From assembly GCF_001618955.1 (NCBI RefSeq), contig NZ_LVYV01000001.1:813501-877500 (forward strand): 64,000 nt of DNA, in the 5' to 3' direction. Numbering within the stretch: position 1 is the stretch's first letter; each line of letters starts with the position of its first letter. Made by a program: the position numbers and the translations under genes. This DNA comes from Tardiphaga robiniae (lineage in GTDB: Bacteria; Pseudomonadota; Alphaproteobacteria; Rhizobiales; Xanthobacteraceae). Of the stretch, positions 39,244-47,932 are shown piece by piece. The notes beneath the pieces were generated by a model. The model was not told the DNA's origin. It did no database searches and saw only the letters and a list, made by a program, of their open reading frames with translations.

Positions 39244-40578
39244 ATGGCGCAGACGTCATCGACGATCGAACGGGACGCACGCCTTCTGCACGCGGATGGC
39301 CACGGAGCGGTTAACCCGGGCGAGATCGCCATTGGCGTCATCATCGGCCGGACCTCCGAGTTCTTTGACTTCTTCGTCTATGCGATTGCTTCGGTGCTGG
39401 TGTTTCCGAAGCTCGTCTTCCCCTATCTCGATCCGCTGACCGGCACTCTCTATTCCTTTGCGATCTTTTCGCTGGCATTCATCGCCCGCCCGATCGGCAC
39501 GATGATCTTCACGGCCATCGATCGCAGCCAGGGCAAAGGCGCCAAACTGACCATCGCGCTGTTCCTGCTCGGCGTGGCCACCGTCGCCATCGCCTTCCTG
39601 CCCGGTCACGAATCCATCGGCGTCGCATCGGCCTGGCTACTGGCGGCTGCGCGTATCGGCCAGGGCATTTCCTGGGGCGGCACCTGGGACGGCCTTGCTT
39701 CGCTGCTGGCGCTGAATGCGCCGGAGGGCAAGAAGGGCTGGTACGCCATGATCCCGCAGCTCGGCGCGCCGATCGGCCTTCTGGTGGCGAGCGCGCTGTT
39801 CGCCTTCTTCGTCGATACCCTGTCCGCTGAAGACTTCCTCGACTGGGGTTGGCGCTATCCGTTCTTCGTTGCTTTCGCCATCAATGTCGTCGCGCTGTTC
39901 GCACGTCTGCGCATGGTGGTGACGCCGGGCTACACGGCGCTGTTCGAAGCCCGTGAACTCGAGCCGTCCTCGGTCACCGAGACCATCGCCCAGCAGGGCC
40001 GCACCGTCGTCATCGGCGCCTTCGCACCGCTGGCGAGCTTCGCGCTGTTCCACATGGTCACGGTGTTCCCGCTCTCATGGGTGTTCCTGTTCACCCGCGA
40101 AGCACCCGGCCGCTTCCTGATCGTCGAATGCGTCGGTGCCGTGTTCGGCATCATCGCGATGATCGTGTCGGGCTATGTCGCCGACAAGGTCGGCCGCCGC
40201 ACGCTGCTGACCGGTTCGGCGATTGCCATCGCCGTATTTAGCGGCTTCGCACCGCAGATGCTGGACGGCGGCATCGTCGGCGAACTGGCCTTCATGGTGA
40301 CCGGCTTCATCCTGCTCGGCCTGTCGCTCGGTCAGTCGTCGGGCTCGGTCGCATCGAGCTTCTCGAAGCGCTTCCGCTACACCGGTTCGGCGCTTACCAC
40401 CGACCTTGCCTGGCTGTTCGGCGCCGGCTTCGCGCCATTCGTGGCGCTGGTGATGTCGAGCCGCTTCGGCCTGTCCTCGTCGGGCGTGTATCTGCTGTCG
40501 GGCGCGGTCGTGACCCTGCTTGCGATCTCGATCAACCGGCAGTTCGCCAGCCGCGACGCCTCGGCGATCCAGCCATAA
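39244..40578 (+). CDS. MFS transporter, metabolite:H+ symporter (MHS) type
   Basis: A 444-residue transporter with about twelve hydrophobic segments. The start IAIGVIIGRTSEFFDFFVYAI and the RPIGTMIFTAIDRSQGKGAKLT loop are characteristic of MHS-family carriers (proline/betaine, citrate, alpha-ketoglutarate or shikimate). The SGYVADKVGRRTLL loop is the second-half MFS signature. One acidic residue in TM1 (the E of SEFFDFF) is usual. It is divergent from cyoA and shares its promoter region. A paired palindromic repeat follows the stop. Substrate not assignable. Confidence 0.9.
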   Translation: MAQTSSTIERDARLLHADGHGAVNPGEIAIGVIIGRTSEFFDFFVYAIASVLVFPKLVFPYLDPLTGTLYSFAIFSLAFIARPIGTMIFTAIDRSQGKGAKLTIALFLLGVATVAIAFLPGHESIGVASAWLLAAARIGQGISWGGTWDGLASLLALNAPEGKKGWYAMIPQLGAPIGLLVASALFAFFVDTLSAEDFLDWGWRYPFFVAFAINVVALFARLRMVVTPGYTALFEARELEPSSVTETIAQQGRTVVIGAFAPLASFALFHMVTVFPLSWVFLFTREAPGRFLIVECVGAVFGIIAMIVSGYVADKVGRRTLLTGSAIAIAVFSGFAPQMLDGGIVGELAFMVTGFILLGLSLGQSSGSVASSFSKRFRYTGSALTTDLAWLFGAGFAPFVALVMSSRFGLSSSGVYLLSGAVVTLLAISINRQFASRDASAIQP

Positions 40579-40585
40579 CTCTCAG

Positions 40586-40681
40586 TCGTCATACGCGGGC
40601 TTGACCCGTATCCATCTTCGCCCGCGCACAAACTTATCGACTTTGAAGCTGGATTGCCGGGTCAAGCCCGGCAATGACGTG
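40586..40681. repeat. Paired palindromic repeat (family A, copy 2)
   Basis: Two inverted units: 40586–40615, with GGGCTTGACCCGTATCCA, and 40650–40680, with TTGCCGGG and CCCGGCAA around TCAAG. Architecture matches 4942–5041, including the spacer of about 30 bases. It sits between the convergent MFS gene and ccoS and may terminate both. Confidence 0.85.
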
Positions 40682-40713
40682 AGGGGGAGGCCCGCGACCG
40701 TCGCTATTGAATT

Positions 40714-40869
40714 CTAATGCGACAGCGGCACATCGTCCTGATGCAGAATGCGTTCGGCGGCGCCCTGCAGATCGTCATACTGACCTGATTGCAGCGACCA
40801 CAGGAACGCCGCGAGGCCGCACAGGCCAAGCCCGATGGCGATCGGGATCAGATAAAAATAGTCCGTCAT
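40714..40869 (-). CDS. ccoS: cbb3-type oxidase assembly protein CcoS (FixS)
   Basis: A 51-residue protein that is easy to miss. It reads MTDYFYLIPIAIGLGLCGLA and then AFLWSLQSGQYDDLQGAAER, ending in a His. One membrane helix is followed by the FLWSLxSGQYDDLxGAAxRIL signature of CcoS. CcoS is needed to insert cofactors into the cbb3 oxidase. Its ATG overlaps the ccoI stop by four bases (ATGA), as in other fixGHIS clusters. It closes the cco run; a repeat of family A lies 32 bases beyond. Confidence 0.93.
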   Translation of the reverse strand: MTDYFYLIPIAIGLGLCGLAAFLWSLQSGQYDDLQGAAERILHQDDVPLSH

Positions 40870-43130
40870 TCCGCCGGCTCCAATCTGACTGACATTCGCG
40901 GCGTTGATGCGCCTGCGCCCTGAGACTTGTCGGACTTGCCACGGCCACGCAGCCGCAGCGCATTGGCGACAACCACGATGGACGAACCGGACATCGCGAT
41001 CGCTGCAACCAGCGGCGTGACATGGCCCATGATCGCGATCGGCACCGCAATGAGATTGTAGCCGACTGCCAGTGCGAGATTCTGCCGCACGAGATGCCCT
41101 GCCTCGCGCGAGACCGCGATTGCCTGCGACACGGCCGACAGATCCTCGCGCAGGAAGACGAGATCTGCGGCGTTGCGCCCGACATCAGCAGCTGACGCCG
41201 GCGCCATCGACGCATGCGCGGCCATCAGCGCCGGCGTGTCATTGAGGCCGTCGCCAACCATTAGCACCTTCTTGCCGGCGGATGCCAGCTCTGCCACATG
41301 CGCCGCCTTGCCGCCCGGCAGCACGCCGGCGAAATATGGCACGCCCATGCCGCTCGCGAGCGTGCGCACCGGCATCTCGCGATCGCCCGAGACAACCTCG
41401 ACAGCCAGTCCGTCGCGCTTCAAGTCGCCGACCGTTTCAACCGCGCCCGCACGCAACCGATCCTCGAAGCGGAAATCCGCCACGCATTGTCCATCGCGCG
41501 ACAGCACGACGGAGGAGCCATCGAGATCCATGCGGCTGGTATCGGTGAGAGCCCATTCCGGCCGCCCGAGGCGCAGCACGCTGCCGCCGAGACGCGCTTC
41601 CATGCCGCAGCCCGGATGTTCGGAGACATCATCGAGCACAATCGGGGCCTGCAACCTCGGAACGGCCGCAGCGAGCGCGCGCGAATAGGGATGACGTGAA
41701 TGCGCGGCAATCGCGCCGGCCAGTGCCAAGGTCGCAGGATCGACGTTGTCCGAATTGACGACGCGGGCATTGCCGAGCGTCAGTGTGCCCGTCTTGTCGA
41801 ACACCACCGTATCGATCTCGGCGAGACGCTCAAGCGCCCCGCCATCCTTGATCATGATGCCGCTCTCAAACAGTCGTCGCGCAGCAACCACCTGCACCAT
41901 CGGCACAGCTAAGCCGAGCGCACAAGGACAGGTGATGATCAGCACCGCGACGGCAATGGTGATGGCGCGATGCACGTCGCCGGACACGATGAGCCAGCTG
42001 ACCAGCGTGATCGCCGCCGTGAGATGCACAACCGGCGCATAGAGCCCGGCTGCACGATCGGCGATGCGGCGATAGACCGAACGGCCCTGCTCTGCGGCTT
42101 CCATCATCCGCAGCATCTCGGCCAGGAACGACTCGTTGGCGGAGGCTGTCGCCGTGATGATCAGAGGCCCCGTGAGATTCAGCGTGCCTGCGCGCAGGAC
42201 CGACCCCGGCAGTGCCGGCTGCGGCACGCTCTCGCCGGTGACCAACGAGACGTCGAGTTCGGACAAACCTTTGGTGACCTGCGAATCGACCGGCACGCGC
42301 TCGCCGGCGGCGAGCATGATGGTCATATCCGGCGTGATTTCGCTGACCGGCAGATAGGTCTGCGCACCATCACTCTGCAGAACCAGCGCGCCGCGCGCCG
42401 CCAGACGCGCGAGCCCCTTGACTGCGACACGTGCGCGCTCGCGCATCATGTGATCGAGCGTGCGGCCGATCAGCAGGAAGAACAGCAGCGTCACCGCCGC
42501 ATCAAAATAGGCATGCGGACCATGGATCGCAGTCTCGTACAGGCTCATGCCGAAGGCCAGCAAGACGCCGAGCGAGATTGGCACATCCATATTAGTGCGA
42601 CCGTGACGCAGCGCCTGCCAGGCCGAGCGAAAGAATACCCGGCCGGAATAGATCAGCGTCGGCAACGCGATCAACGCAGAGATGCCGTGGAACAGATCGC
42701 GTGTCGCGGGCTCGGCACCGGACCACACCGAGACCGATAGCAACATGATATTGCTCGCCGCAAAGCCCGACACCGCCAGCGCACGGATCAGTTCCGACAG
42801 CGTCGTGTCCCTGGCATCGCCATCGACCTCGAACAGATGCGCTTCATAGCCGACATTGCGCAACGTTTCGATGAAGGGCGGAGGCGAGGCATCGGCGCGC
42901 CATTTGATGGTGACGCGCTTCGTGGAAAGATTGACCCGGGCCCAGGTCACGCCATCGAGTGCATCGAGCGCCTTCTCAACCGTGCGAATACAGGCGCCGC
43001 AGTGAACGTCCGGTACCGAGAGATCGGTCTGCCTCAAACCGCCGGCAATGGTCCGGCTGACCAGCAGGACTTCGCGCGGATCCGGCGCCGCCAGCATTGC
43101 CAATTCTGCTCCTGAGCCACAGCAACTCAT
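40866..43130 (-). CDS. ccoI: Copper-transporting P-type ATPase CcoI (FixI)
   Basis: A 754-residue CPx-type ATPase that supplies copper for the cbb3 oxidase. The N-terminal MSCCGSG precedes a heavy-metal-associated domain with VHCGACIRTVEKAL. The membrane metal site CPCALGLAVP is near residue 400. The phosphorylation motif DKTGTLT, the TGES phosphatase loop (VTGESVPQ), the SRHPYSRAL HP motif and GDGLNDTPAL hinge are all present. It is the CcoI/FixI type rather than CopA by its place before ccoS and its length. A 45-base palindromic repeat fills the space to the upstream DUF2189 gene. Confidence 0.95.
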   Translation of the reverse strand: MSCCGSGAELAMLAAPDPREVLLVSRTIAGGLRQTDLSVPDVHCGACIRTVEKALDALDGVTWARVNLSTKRVTIKWRADASPPPFIETLRNVGYEAHLFEVDGDARDTTLSELIRALAVSGFAASNIMLLSVSVWSGAEPATRDLFHGISALIALPTLIYSGRVFFRSAWQALRHGRTNMDVPISLGVLLAFGMSLYETAIHGPHAYFDAAVTLLFFLLIGRTLDHMMRERARVAVKGLARLAARGALVLQSDGAQTYLPVSEITPDMTIMLAAGERVPVDSQVTKGLSELDVSLVTGESVPQPALPGSVLRAGTLNLTGPLIITATASANESFLAEMLRMMEAAEQGRSVYRRIADRAAGLYAPVVHLTAAITLVSWLIVSGDVHRAITIAVAVLIITCPCALGLAVPMVQVVAARRLFESGIMIKDGGALERLAEIDTVVFDKTGTLTLGNARVVNSDNVDPATLALAGAIAAHSRHPYSRALAAAVPRLQAPIVLDDVSEHPGCGMEARLGGSVLRLGRPEWALTDTSRMDLDGSSVVLSRDGQCVADFRFEDRLRAGAVETVGDLKRDGLAVEVVSGDREMPVRTLASGMGVPYFAGVLPGGKAAHVAELASAGKKVLMVGDGLNDTPALMAAHASMAPASAADVGRNAADLVFLREDLSAVSQAIAVSREAGHLVRQNLALAVGYNLIAVPIAIMGHVTPLVAAIAMSGSSIVVVANALRLRGRGKSDKSQGAGASTPRMSVRLEPAE

Positions 43131-43154
43131 CGGAGACCTCGTTTCTCACTTTGC

Positions 43155-43199
43155 GCATGATCCTTTCGGAAAACCGGTTCCCACTTTTCCGGATCATGC
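43155..43199. repeat. 45-base palindromic repeat inside the cco run (family C)
   Basis: Outer arms GCATGATCC and GGATCATGC and inner arms GGAAAACCGG and CCACTTTTCC form a long hairpin. It fills the gap between the DUF2189 stop and the ccoI start. Elements with this sequence are very common in Bradyrhizobium and allied genomes. Confidence 0.88.
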
Positions 43200-43200
43200 T

Positions 43201-44001
43201 TTAGCCAGTCACCTCGACACCCGGCTTCATCGCCACATAGGCGTGCCATGTCCCGTGACCGAGCACGGGAAACACGACGATCATACCGAGCAGGCCGGTC
43301 ATGACATTGATCAAGAACAAAGCCAGGGCGATTCCCGCCCAGGTCAGCATGACCGGCAGATTGGCCCAGACCATCCCCATGCTGGTACCCATGGCGGTGA
43401 GCGCATCGACGCGCTCGTTGAGCAGCATGGGAATGGCGAACACGCTGATCGCAAAGGAGAATGCCGCAAAGATGCCGCCGACCGCGGTGCCGGCGATCAG
43501 CATCGCCCAGCCGACGGGTGTGGTGAACAGCATGGCCGCAACGCCATCGAGGCCGGGAAATGGGTTCATGCCGAAAAACAACGCGTAGATGATCACCGCG
43601 GCGCGGATCCAGACCAGCATCAGCGAGCACAACAAGAGGCCCGCGAACAGCAGCTGCCCGCCCGACTTCGGCCGGACGAGAATCATCTGCAACAGCGAGA
43701 CACGCTCATGGGCGGCGATCCGGCGACTCTTCTCATAGAGCCCGATGGCGAGTACCGGCCCGACCACCATGAAGCCGGCAAAGGCCGGAAACAGGATGTA
43801 GTCCCAGCCGAAAGCGAACAACCCGCCGACCAGGACGACCGAGACCGCGAAAACCAGCATGCCATAGCTGAGGCTCACCGACGGGATAATTGTCAGATCG
43901 CGCCAGCCGGCTTTGAGCCAGTCAAAGGCGACGGATGGCGCGACATGGCGATTCCACGACACCGAGGGTGGTAGCGGAGGGGCAACGGCTGGAAGATTCA
44001 T
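43201..44001 (-). CDS. DUF2189 domain-containing membrane protein
   Basis: A 266-residue membrane protein with about six hydrophobic segments. The ATG at 44001 gives MNLPAVAPPLPPSVSWNR and then DWLKAGWRDLTIIPSVSLSYG, the N-terminal signature of DUF2189. The next segments are FAGFMVVGPVLAIGLYEKSRR, the KSGGQLLFAGLLLCSLM helix and a DALTAMGTSMGMVWANLPVML block. The function of the family is unknown. It lies between the cbb3 structural genes and ccoI, where ccoG and ccoH usually are, so a role linked to oxidase assembly or membrane adaptation is possible by location only. Confidence 0.85.
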   Translation of the reverse strand: MNLPAVAPPLPPSVSWNRHVAPSVAFDWLKAGWRDLTIIPSVSLSYGMLVFAVSVVLVGGLFAFGWDYILFPAFAGFMVVGPVLAIGLYEKSRRIAAHERVSLLQMILVRPKSGGQLLFAGLLLCSLMLVWIRAAVIIYALFFGMNPFPGLDGVAAMLFTTPVGWAMLIAGTAVGGIFAAFSFAISVFAIPMLLNERVDALTAMGTSMGMVWANLPVMLTWAGIALALFLINVMTGLLGMIVVFPVLGHGTWHAYVAMKPGVEVTG

Positions 44002-44017
44002 CTTCGACCTCGCAATC

Positions 44018-44233
44018 TCAATGACGCGGCGTGCATGACGAGGACGCCGCACTGAATTTTCCGGCTTCCGCGACACTGGTGCCGCGCTTGACGTGATCGA
44101 TACAGTCGGGCTGCGACCAGAGCGCCACATAGACCATGTGCGCATTGGCCATCAGCACCAGTAGCAGACCGGCAGCAACCGCCATCCAGATCCAGAACTT
44201 CGCGTTGACGTGCTTCATCGCTGCTGCACTCAT
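44018..44233 (-). CDS. 71-residue single-span membrane protein in the cco run
   Basis: One hydrophobic segment (FWIWMAVAAGLLLVLMANAHMVY) follows a short polar start MSAAAMKHVNAK. The remainder SQPDCIDHVKRGTSVAEAG and SSCTPRH has two Cys outside the membrane. The ATG overlaps the ccoP stop by four bases (ATGA), so it is co-translated with the oxidase genes. It is too short to be a normal CcoH (about 160 residues) and lacks its C-terminal domain. It may be a small accessory or stability subunit, but no family is recognised. Confidence 0.75.
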   Translation of the reverse strand: MSAAAMKHVNAKFWIWMAVAAGLLLVLMANAHMVYVALWSQPDCIDHVKRGTSVAEAGKFSAASSSCTPRH

Positions 44234-45111
44234 GGCCCGGCAGCCCTGAGGTTGACGAGATAGAGCGCGAGAATCTTGCGATCGAGCGCCGACAGCCGCG
44301 AATCCCAGCTCGGCATGTGACCTTGCCGGCCACCCCAGACAGTCGTGAAGACCGACTGGGCGCCGCCGCTATAGATCCAGAAATTGTCGCGCAGGTTCGG
44401 CGCACCGAGTTCGATATTGCCGGTCGCGTTCTCGCCGTGGCAGGCGACGCAATTGTCGGTGAACACCGCTTTGCCGCTGGCGAGCTTCGCGGGCGCGATA
44501 GCCTTGGCGACGGCAGGGTTCGACAGGCTGCGAACATAGTCGACGACATCGTCGATCTGCTCGCGCTTCAGCATCCCGTCCCGGCCGAAGGCCGGCATCT
44601 GCGACGTCCGCGAATCCTTGTGCGGCGAATTGATGCCAACGCGGATCGTCTCGGCGATCGCATCGGGCGTGCCGCCCCACAGGAAGGCTTGCGACACCAG
44701 CGTTGGAAAGCCGTTGCCACCCTCGGCGGTGCGGCCATGACAGGCCGCACAATTGTCGCCGAACAAAGTCGCGCCGGTCTGCCGCACGATCTTCATCAAC
44801 TTCGGATCGGCCTGGATAGCTTCGAAGCTTTCGGTATCGATCAGCTTGCTCCACTTGGTGCGGTCTGAGGCCGCGTCCTTGATCTGCTCGGCCACGGTGT
44901 TGCGCTGGTCGATCCCCAGCAGACCCTTGGTATAGGTCACGCCCAGCGGCCAGGCCGGCATCAGGATCCAGTACACGACCGAATAGAGAAAGGTCGCCCA
45001 GAGCAAGAAGACCACCGTACGCGGCACTGGCGTGTTCAACTCCTTGATACCGTTCCACTCGTGGCCGGTGGTGAGATAACCGGAGACGGGATCGCGTTCC
45101 TCTACTGCCAT
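44230..45111 (-). CDS. ccoP: cbb3-type cytochrome c oxidase subunit III, diheme
   Basis: A 293-residue membrane-anchored diheme cytochrome c. The N-terminus HEWNGIKELNTPVPRTVVFLLW enters a membrane helix. Two heme-binding motifs, CAACH and CVACH, are seen, with Met ligands in TSQMPAFG and QGHMPSWD. It receives electrons from soluble or membrane cytochromes and passes them to CcoO. Its start overlaps the end of ccoQ by ten bases. The fixP form is the same protein. Confidence 0.96.
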   Translation of the reverse strand: MAVEERDPVSGYLTTGHEWNGIKELNTPVPRTVVFLLWATFLYSVVYWILMPAWPLGVTYTKGLLGIDQRNTVAEQIKDAASDRTKWSKLIDTESFEAIQADPKLMKIVRQTGATLFGDNCAACHGRTAEGGNGFPTLVSQAFLWGGTPDAIAETIRVGINSPHKDSRTSQMPAFGRDGMLKREQIDDVVDYVRSLSNPAVAKAIAPAKLASGKAVFTDNCVACHGENATGNIELGAPNLRDNFWIYSGGAQSVFTTVWGGRQGHMPSWDSRLSALDRKILALYLVNLRAAGP

Positions 45112-45287
45112 CGCTTCGCCTCATACGGCTTGTCCTCAACAGAGGGGTCGAGGATCGACTGCGCTGCAGAGTCGAACGACGTCTTGTTCTTGGGCCAGTA
45201 GGCATAGACCACCACGCCGATCGACATAGCGATCAGGTAGAACAGTCCGAAGGATTTCGCGAACCAGACGGTGGTCTCATGCTCCAT
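45102..45287 (-). CDS. ccoQ: cbb3-type cytochrome c oxidase subunit IV
   Basis: A 61-residue subunit with one membrane helix (FGLFYLIAMSIGVVVYAYW) followed by NKTSFDSAAQSILDPSVEDKP, the FixQ/CcoQ pattern. The ATG at 45287 is chosen since GGGAG lies seven bases upstream; an in-frame GTG at 45293 is two codons earlier. It protects the assembled oxidase in the presence of oxygen. It overlaps ccoP and lies two bases from the ccoO stop. Confidence 0.93.
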   Translation of the reverse strand: MEHETTVWFAKSFGLFYLIAMSIGVVVYAYWPKNKTSFDSAAQSILDPSVEDKPYEAKRWQ

Positions 45288-45289
45288 CG

Positions 45290-46030
45290 TCACTCTCCCG
45301 CCGCAGCCGTTTTGGCCTTATGAGCCGCATCGGTCAGCTTGCCCAATATCTGCAAGTAAGCGACCAGCGCATCCATCTCCGTCGGCTCGCCGGGCTGACC
45401 GTCAAAGGCACGCACATTGGTCGCCTCGCCATAGCGCTTGGTGACGCCTTCGGCGAAAGGCGTATCCGGCGTTGTCTGGCCATAGGCATCGTTGGATGCG
45501 TTGGCGATCATCTCATCCGTATAAGGCACGCCGACCTTGCGCAGCGCGGCCAGATGCAGGCCGAGATCGTCGATCCGCGCCTTGGCGCGCGTGAGATAGG
45601 CATAAGGCGGCATCACGGATTCCGGCACCACGTCGCGCGGATTGGTCAGATGCTTGACATGCCACTCGTCGGAATACTTACCGCCGAGGCGCGCGATATC
45701 CGGCCCGGTGCGCTTCGAGCCCCACAGCATCGGATGATCGTATTTGGATTCGACCGCGAGCGAATATGGCCCGTAACGCTCGACCTCATCGCGCAATGTG
45801 CGGATCATCTGCGAATGACAGGCGTAGCAGCCTTCACGGATGTAGATGTTGCGGCCGGCGATTTCGAGCGGCGTATAGACGCGCATATCCGGTGAGTCTT
45901 CCACCGTCTGATGGATCGTGAACAGCGGCACGATCTCGATGAGCCCGCCGATGCTGGCGGCAATGATGATGCCGATGGCAAGACTCATCGTCTTGCGCTC
46001 GAGCTTGTAGTGCAGGCCGAACAAACCCAT
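45290..46030 (-). CDS. ccoO: cbb3-type cytochrome c oxidase subunit II, monoheme
   Basis: A 246-residue monoheme cytochrome c. One N-terminal anchor (LAIGIIIAASIGGLIEIVPLF) is followed by YTPLEIAGRNIYIREGCYACHSQMIRT in pieces, containing CYACH. PDIARLGGKYSDEWH and VVPESVMPPYAYL carry the heme Met region. It passes electrons from CcoP to the catalytic subunit. It starts two bases after ccoN, the usual tight arrangement. Confidence 0.96.
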   Translation of the reverse strand: MGLFGLHYKLERKTMSLAIGIIIAASIGGLIEIVPLFTIHQTVEDSPDMRVYTPLEIAGRNIYIREGCYACHSQMIRTLRDEVERYGPYSLAVESKYDHPMLWGSKRTGPDIARLGGKYSDEWHVKHLTNPRDVVPESVMPPYAYLTRAKARIDDLGLHLAALRKVGVPYTDEMIANASNDAYGQTTPDTPFAEGVTKRYGEATNVRAFDGQPGEPTEMDALVAYLQILGKLTDAAHKAKTAAAGE

Positions 46031-46032
46031 CG

Positions 46033-47691
46033 TTATTCTCCCGGCTGCAGCGCAGGCACGCCAGTGGGCTGTGCCACCGGACGATCGGCGGCGCGTTCAT
46101 CGGCCGGCTGACCAGCAGTGCGGATGGTCATGACGATGTTGTAGAGACCGATCACGGCGCCAGCGAAGAAGAAGAACCCGCCGACCGCCCGCGCAACGTA
46201 ATAAGGCTTCATCGCGATCACTGTCTCGATGAAGGAATAAGAGAGCGTGCCGCTACTGTTATAGGTGCGCCACATCAAGCCCTGGATGATACCTGAATTC
46301 CACATCGCGAAGACGTATGTGAAGAGGCCGGCGACAGCGAGCCAGAAGTGCCATTCGACGAGCGCCGGCGAATACATCCGCTCGCGCTTCCACAGCCACG
46401 GCACCGACGCATAGATCGAGCCGAAGGTGATCATGGCCACCCAGCCGAGCGCACCGGCATGGACATGACCGACGGTCCAGTCGGTGTAATGCGATAGCGA
46501 ATTCACCGAGCGAATCGCCATGAACGATCCCTCGAACGTGGTGAGACCGTAGAACACCGCGGCCACCATCATGAAACGCAGCGTCGCATCGTCGCGCACC
46601 TTGTGCCAAGCGCCGTTCAGCGTGAGCAGGGCATTGCCGGCGGAGCCCCAGGACGGAATCAGCAGCATCAGCGAGAAAGTCATGCCGAGCGTCTGCACCC
46701 ATTGCGGCAGTGCCGTGTAATGCAGGTGATGGGAGCCCACCCACATATACATGAAGGTGATGCCCCAGAACGAGATGATCGACATCCGGTAGGAATAGAT
46801 CGGCCGGCCCGCGCGCACCGGCAGATAGTAATACATCATGCCGAGGAAGCCGGAGGTGAGGAAGAAGGCGACGGCGTTGTGGCCGTACCACCATTGGGTC
46901 ATCGCATCCTGCACACCGGAAAAGGCCGAATAGCTCTTGGCGTGACCGAACGAGACCGGCATTGCCAGATTATTGACGGTGTGCAGGATCGCCACCACCA
47001 GGATGAAGGCCATGTAGTACCAGTTGGCGACGTAGATATGCGGCTCCTTCCGCCGCGCCAGCGTCCGCATATAGATGACGAAATAGACGATCCAGACGAT
47101 TTCCAGCAGAAGGTCGGCATACCATTCCGGCTCGGCATATTCCTTCGACTGGGTGACGCCCATGAAGTAGCCGGTGGCGGCGAGCAGGCAGAACAGATTG
47201 TAACCGAGCAACACGAACCACGGGCTGATCTGATCCGGCAATCGTGCACGCGAGGTGCGCTGGAGCACATAAAGCGAAGTGCCGATCAGCCCATTGCCGC
47301 CGAAGCCGAAGATCACCGCGCTGGTATGCGCGGGACGGATGCGGCCGAAGCTCGACCAGCCGGCATCGAACGTCAGATTGGGAAACACCAGCTGCCACGC
47401 GACCCAGTCGCCGATGAACATGCCGATGACGGCCCAGATCATCGCCAGGATGATCGCCACTTTGGTGGGGTCGTCGTAATATAGCGCCAGCCGGCCCTCG
47501 TCGGGCTCCGGCTCGTAATAGACATAGATGACACCGAAGATGCCGGCGATCCCGGCCAGCATGACGATCGCGCCATGGACGCCGAGCGGGTCCTGGCGGC
47601 CGGCGATCGCCATCGCGAGACCGCAAATCGTGAAGGCCAGCAGGATGATCAGCGCAAGCTGCCGTTCTGATTTGGTCAATTGCGCGATCAT
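46033..47691 (-). CDS. ccoN: cbb3-type cytochrome c oxidase subunit I
   Basis: A 552-residue catalytic subunit of the high-affinity oxidase. About twelve membrane segments are visible. Key parts are RIRPAHTSAVIFGFGGNGLIG (low-spin heme His), QWWYGHNAVAFFLTSGFLGM (Cu-B His and cross-linked Tyr area), WVGSHHLHYTALPQW (Cu-B His pair) and DWTVGHVHAGALGWVAM (heme ligands). It reduces oxygen at very low concentration. The FixK/FNR-like site at 47804–47817 lies 113 bases upstream, in line with microaerobic induction. Confidence 0.97.
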   Translation of the reverse strand: MIAQLTKSERQLALIILLAFTICGLAMAIAGRQDPLGVHGAIVMLAGIAGIFGVIYVYYEPEPDEGRLALYYDDPTKVAIILAMIWAVIGMFIGDWVAWQLVFPNLTFDAGWSSFGRIRPAHTSAVIFGFGGNGLIGTSLYVLQRTSRARLPDQISPWFVLLGYNLFCLLAATGYFMGVTQSKEYAEPEWYADLLLEIVWIVYFVIYMRTLARRKEPHIYVANWYYMAFILVVAILHTVNNLAMPVSFGHAKSYSAFSGVQDAMTQWWYGHNAVAFFLTSGFLGMMYYYLPVRAGRPIYSYRMSIISFWGITFMYMWVGSHHLHYTALPQWVQTLGMTFSLMLLIPSWGSAGNALLTLNGAWHKVRDDATLRFMMVAAVFYGLTTFEGSFMAIRSVNSLSHYTDWTVGHVHAGALGWVAMITFGSIYASVPWLWKRERMYSPALVEWHFWLAVAGLFTYVFAMWNSGIIQGLMWRTYNSSGTLSYSFIETVIAMKPYYVARAVGGFFFFAGAVIGLYNIVMTIRTAGQPADERAADRPVAQPTGVPALQPGE

Positions 47692-47803
47692 CCGGTCATC
47701 CCCTGCTCGTCTCGCGGCGGTTCGTCAGGCAGGACTCGCGGCGCCCGATCGGCACAGAGCATCCTCACACCATCACGACTAGCTCACTGCGCCGCCGCCG
47801 CGA

Positions 47804-47817
47804 TTGACTTAGGTCAA
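47804..47817 (-). promoter_or_regulatory. FixK/FNR-type box upstream of ccoN
   Basis: TTGACTTAGGTCAA fits the TTGA-N6-TCAA pattern bound by FixK/FNR proteins. With flanks GAT and ATC the arms are seven bases (GATTGAC / GTCAATC). It is 113 bases before the ccoN ATG and oriented for a class II promoter. Confidence 0.75.
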
Positions 47818-47910
47818 TCCCGCGAACGGATTCCGACCGGGATCAATCGCAATTTCTGATATTTATAGCCAATGTCGCGCAACCGAACTTGGCACACGTC
47901 TTCTACAAGT

Positions 47911-47927
47911 GCAGGCAGGATGCCTGC
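47911..47927. repeat. Short hairpin after the NTF2-like gene
   Basis: Arms GCAGGCA and TGCCTGC around GGA lie six bases past the stop of the minus-strand gene. It is similar to the hairpin at 23962–23984. It may protect or end the transcript. Confidence 0.45.
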
Positions 47928-47932
47928 GCCTG

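Noticed and set aside
40775-41215. 146-codon minus-strand frame over the ccoI/ccoS junction
   Set aside because: Basic, Cys/Arg-rich shadow; the true genes there are ccoI and the 51-residue ccoS.
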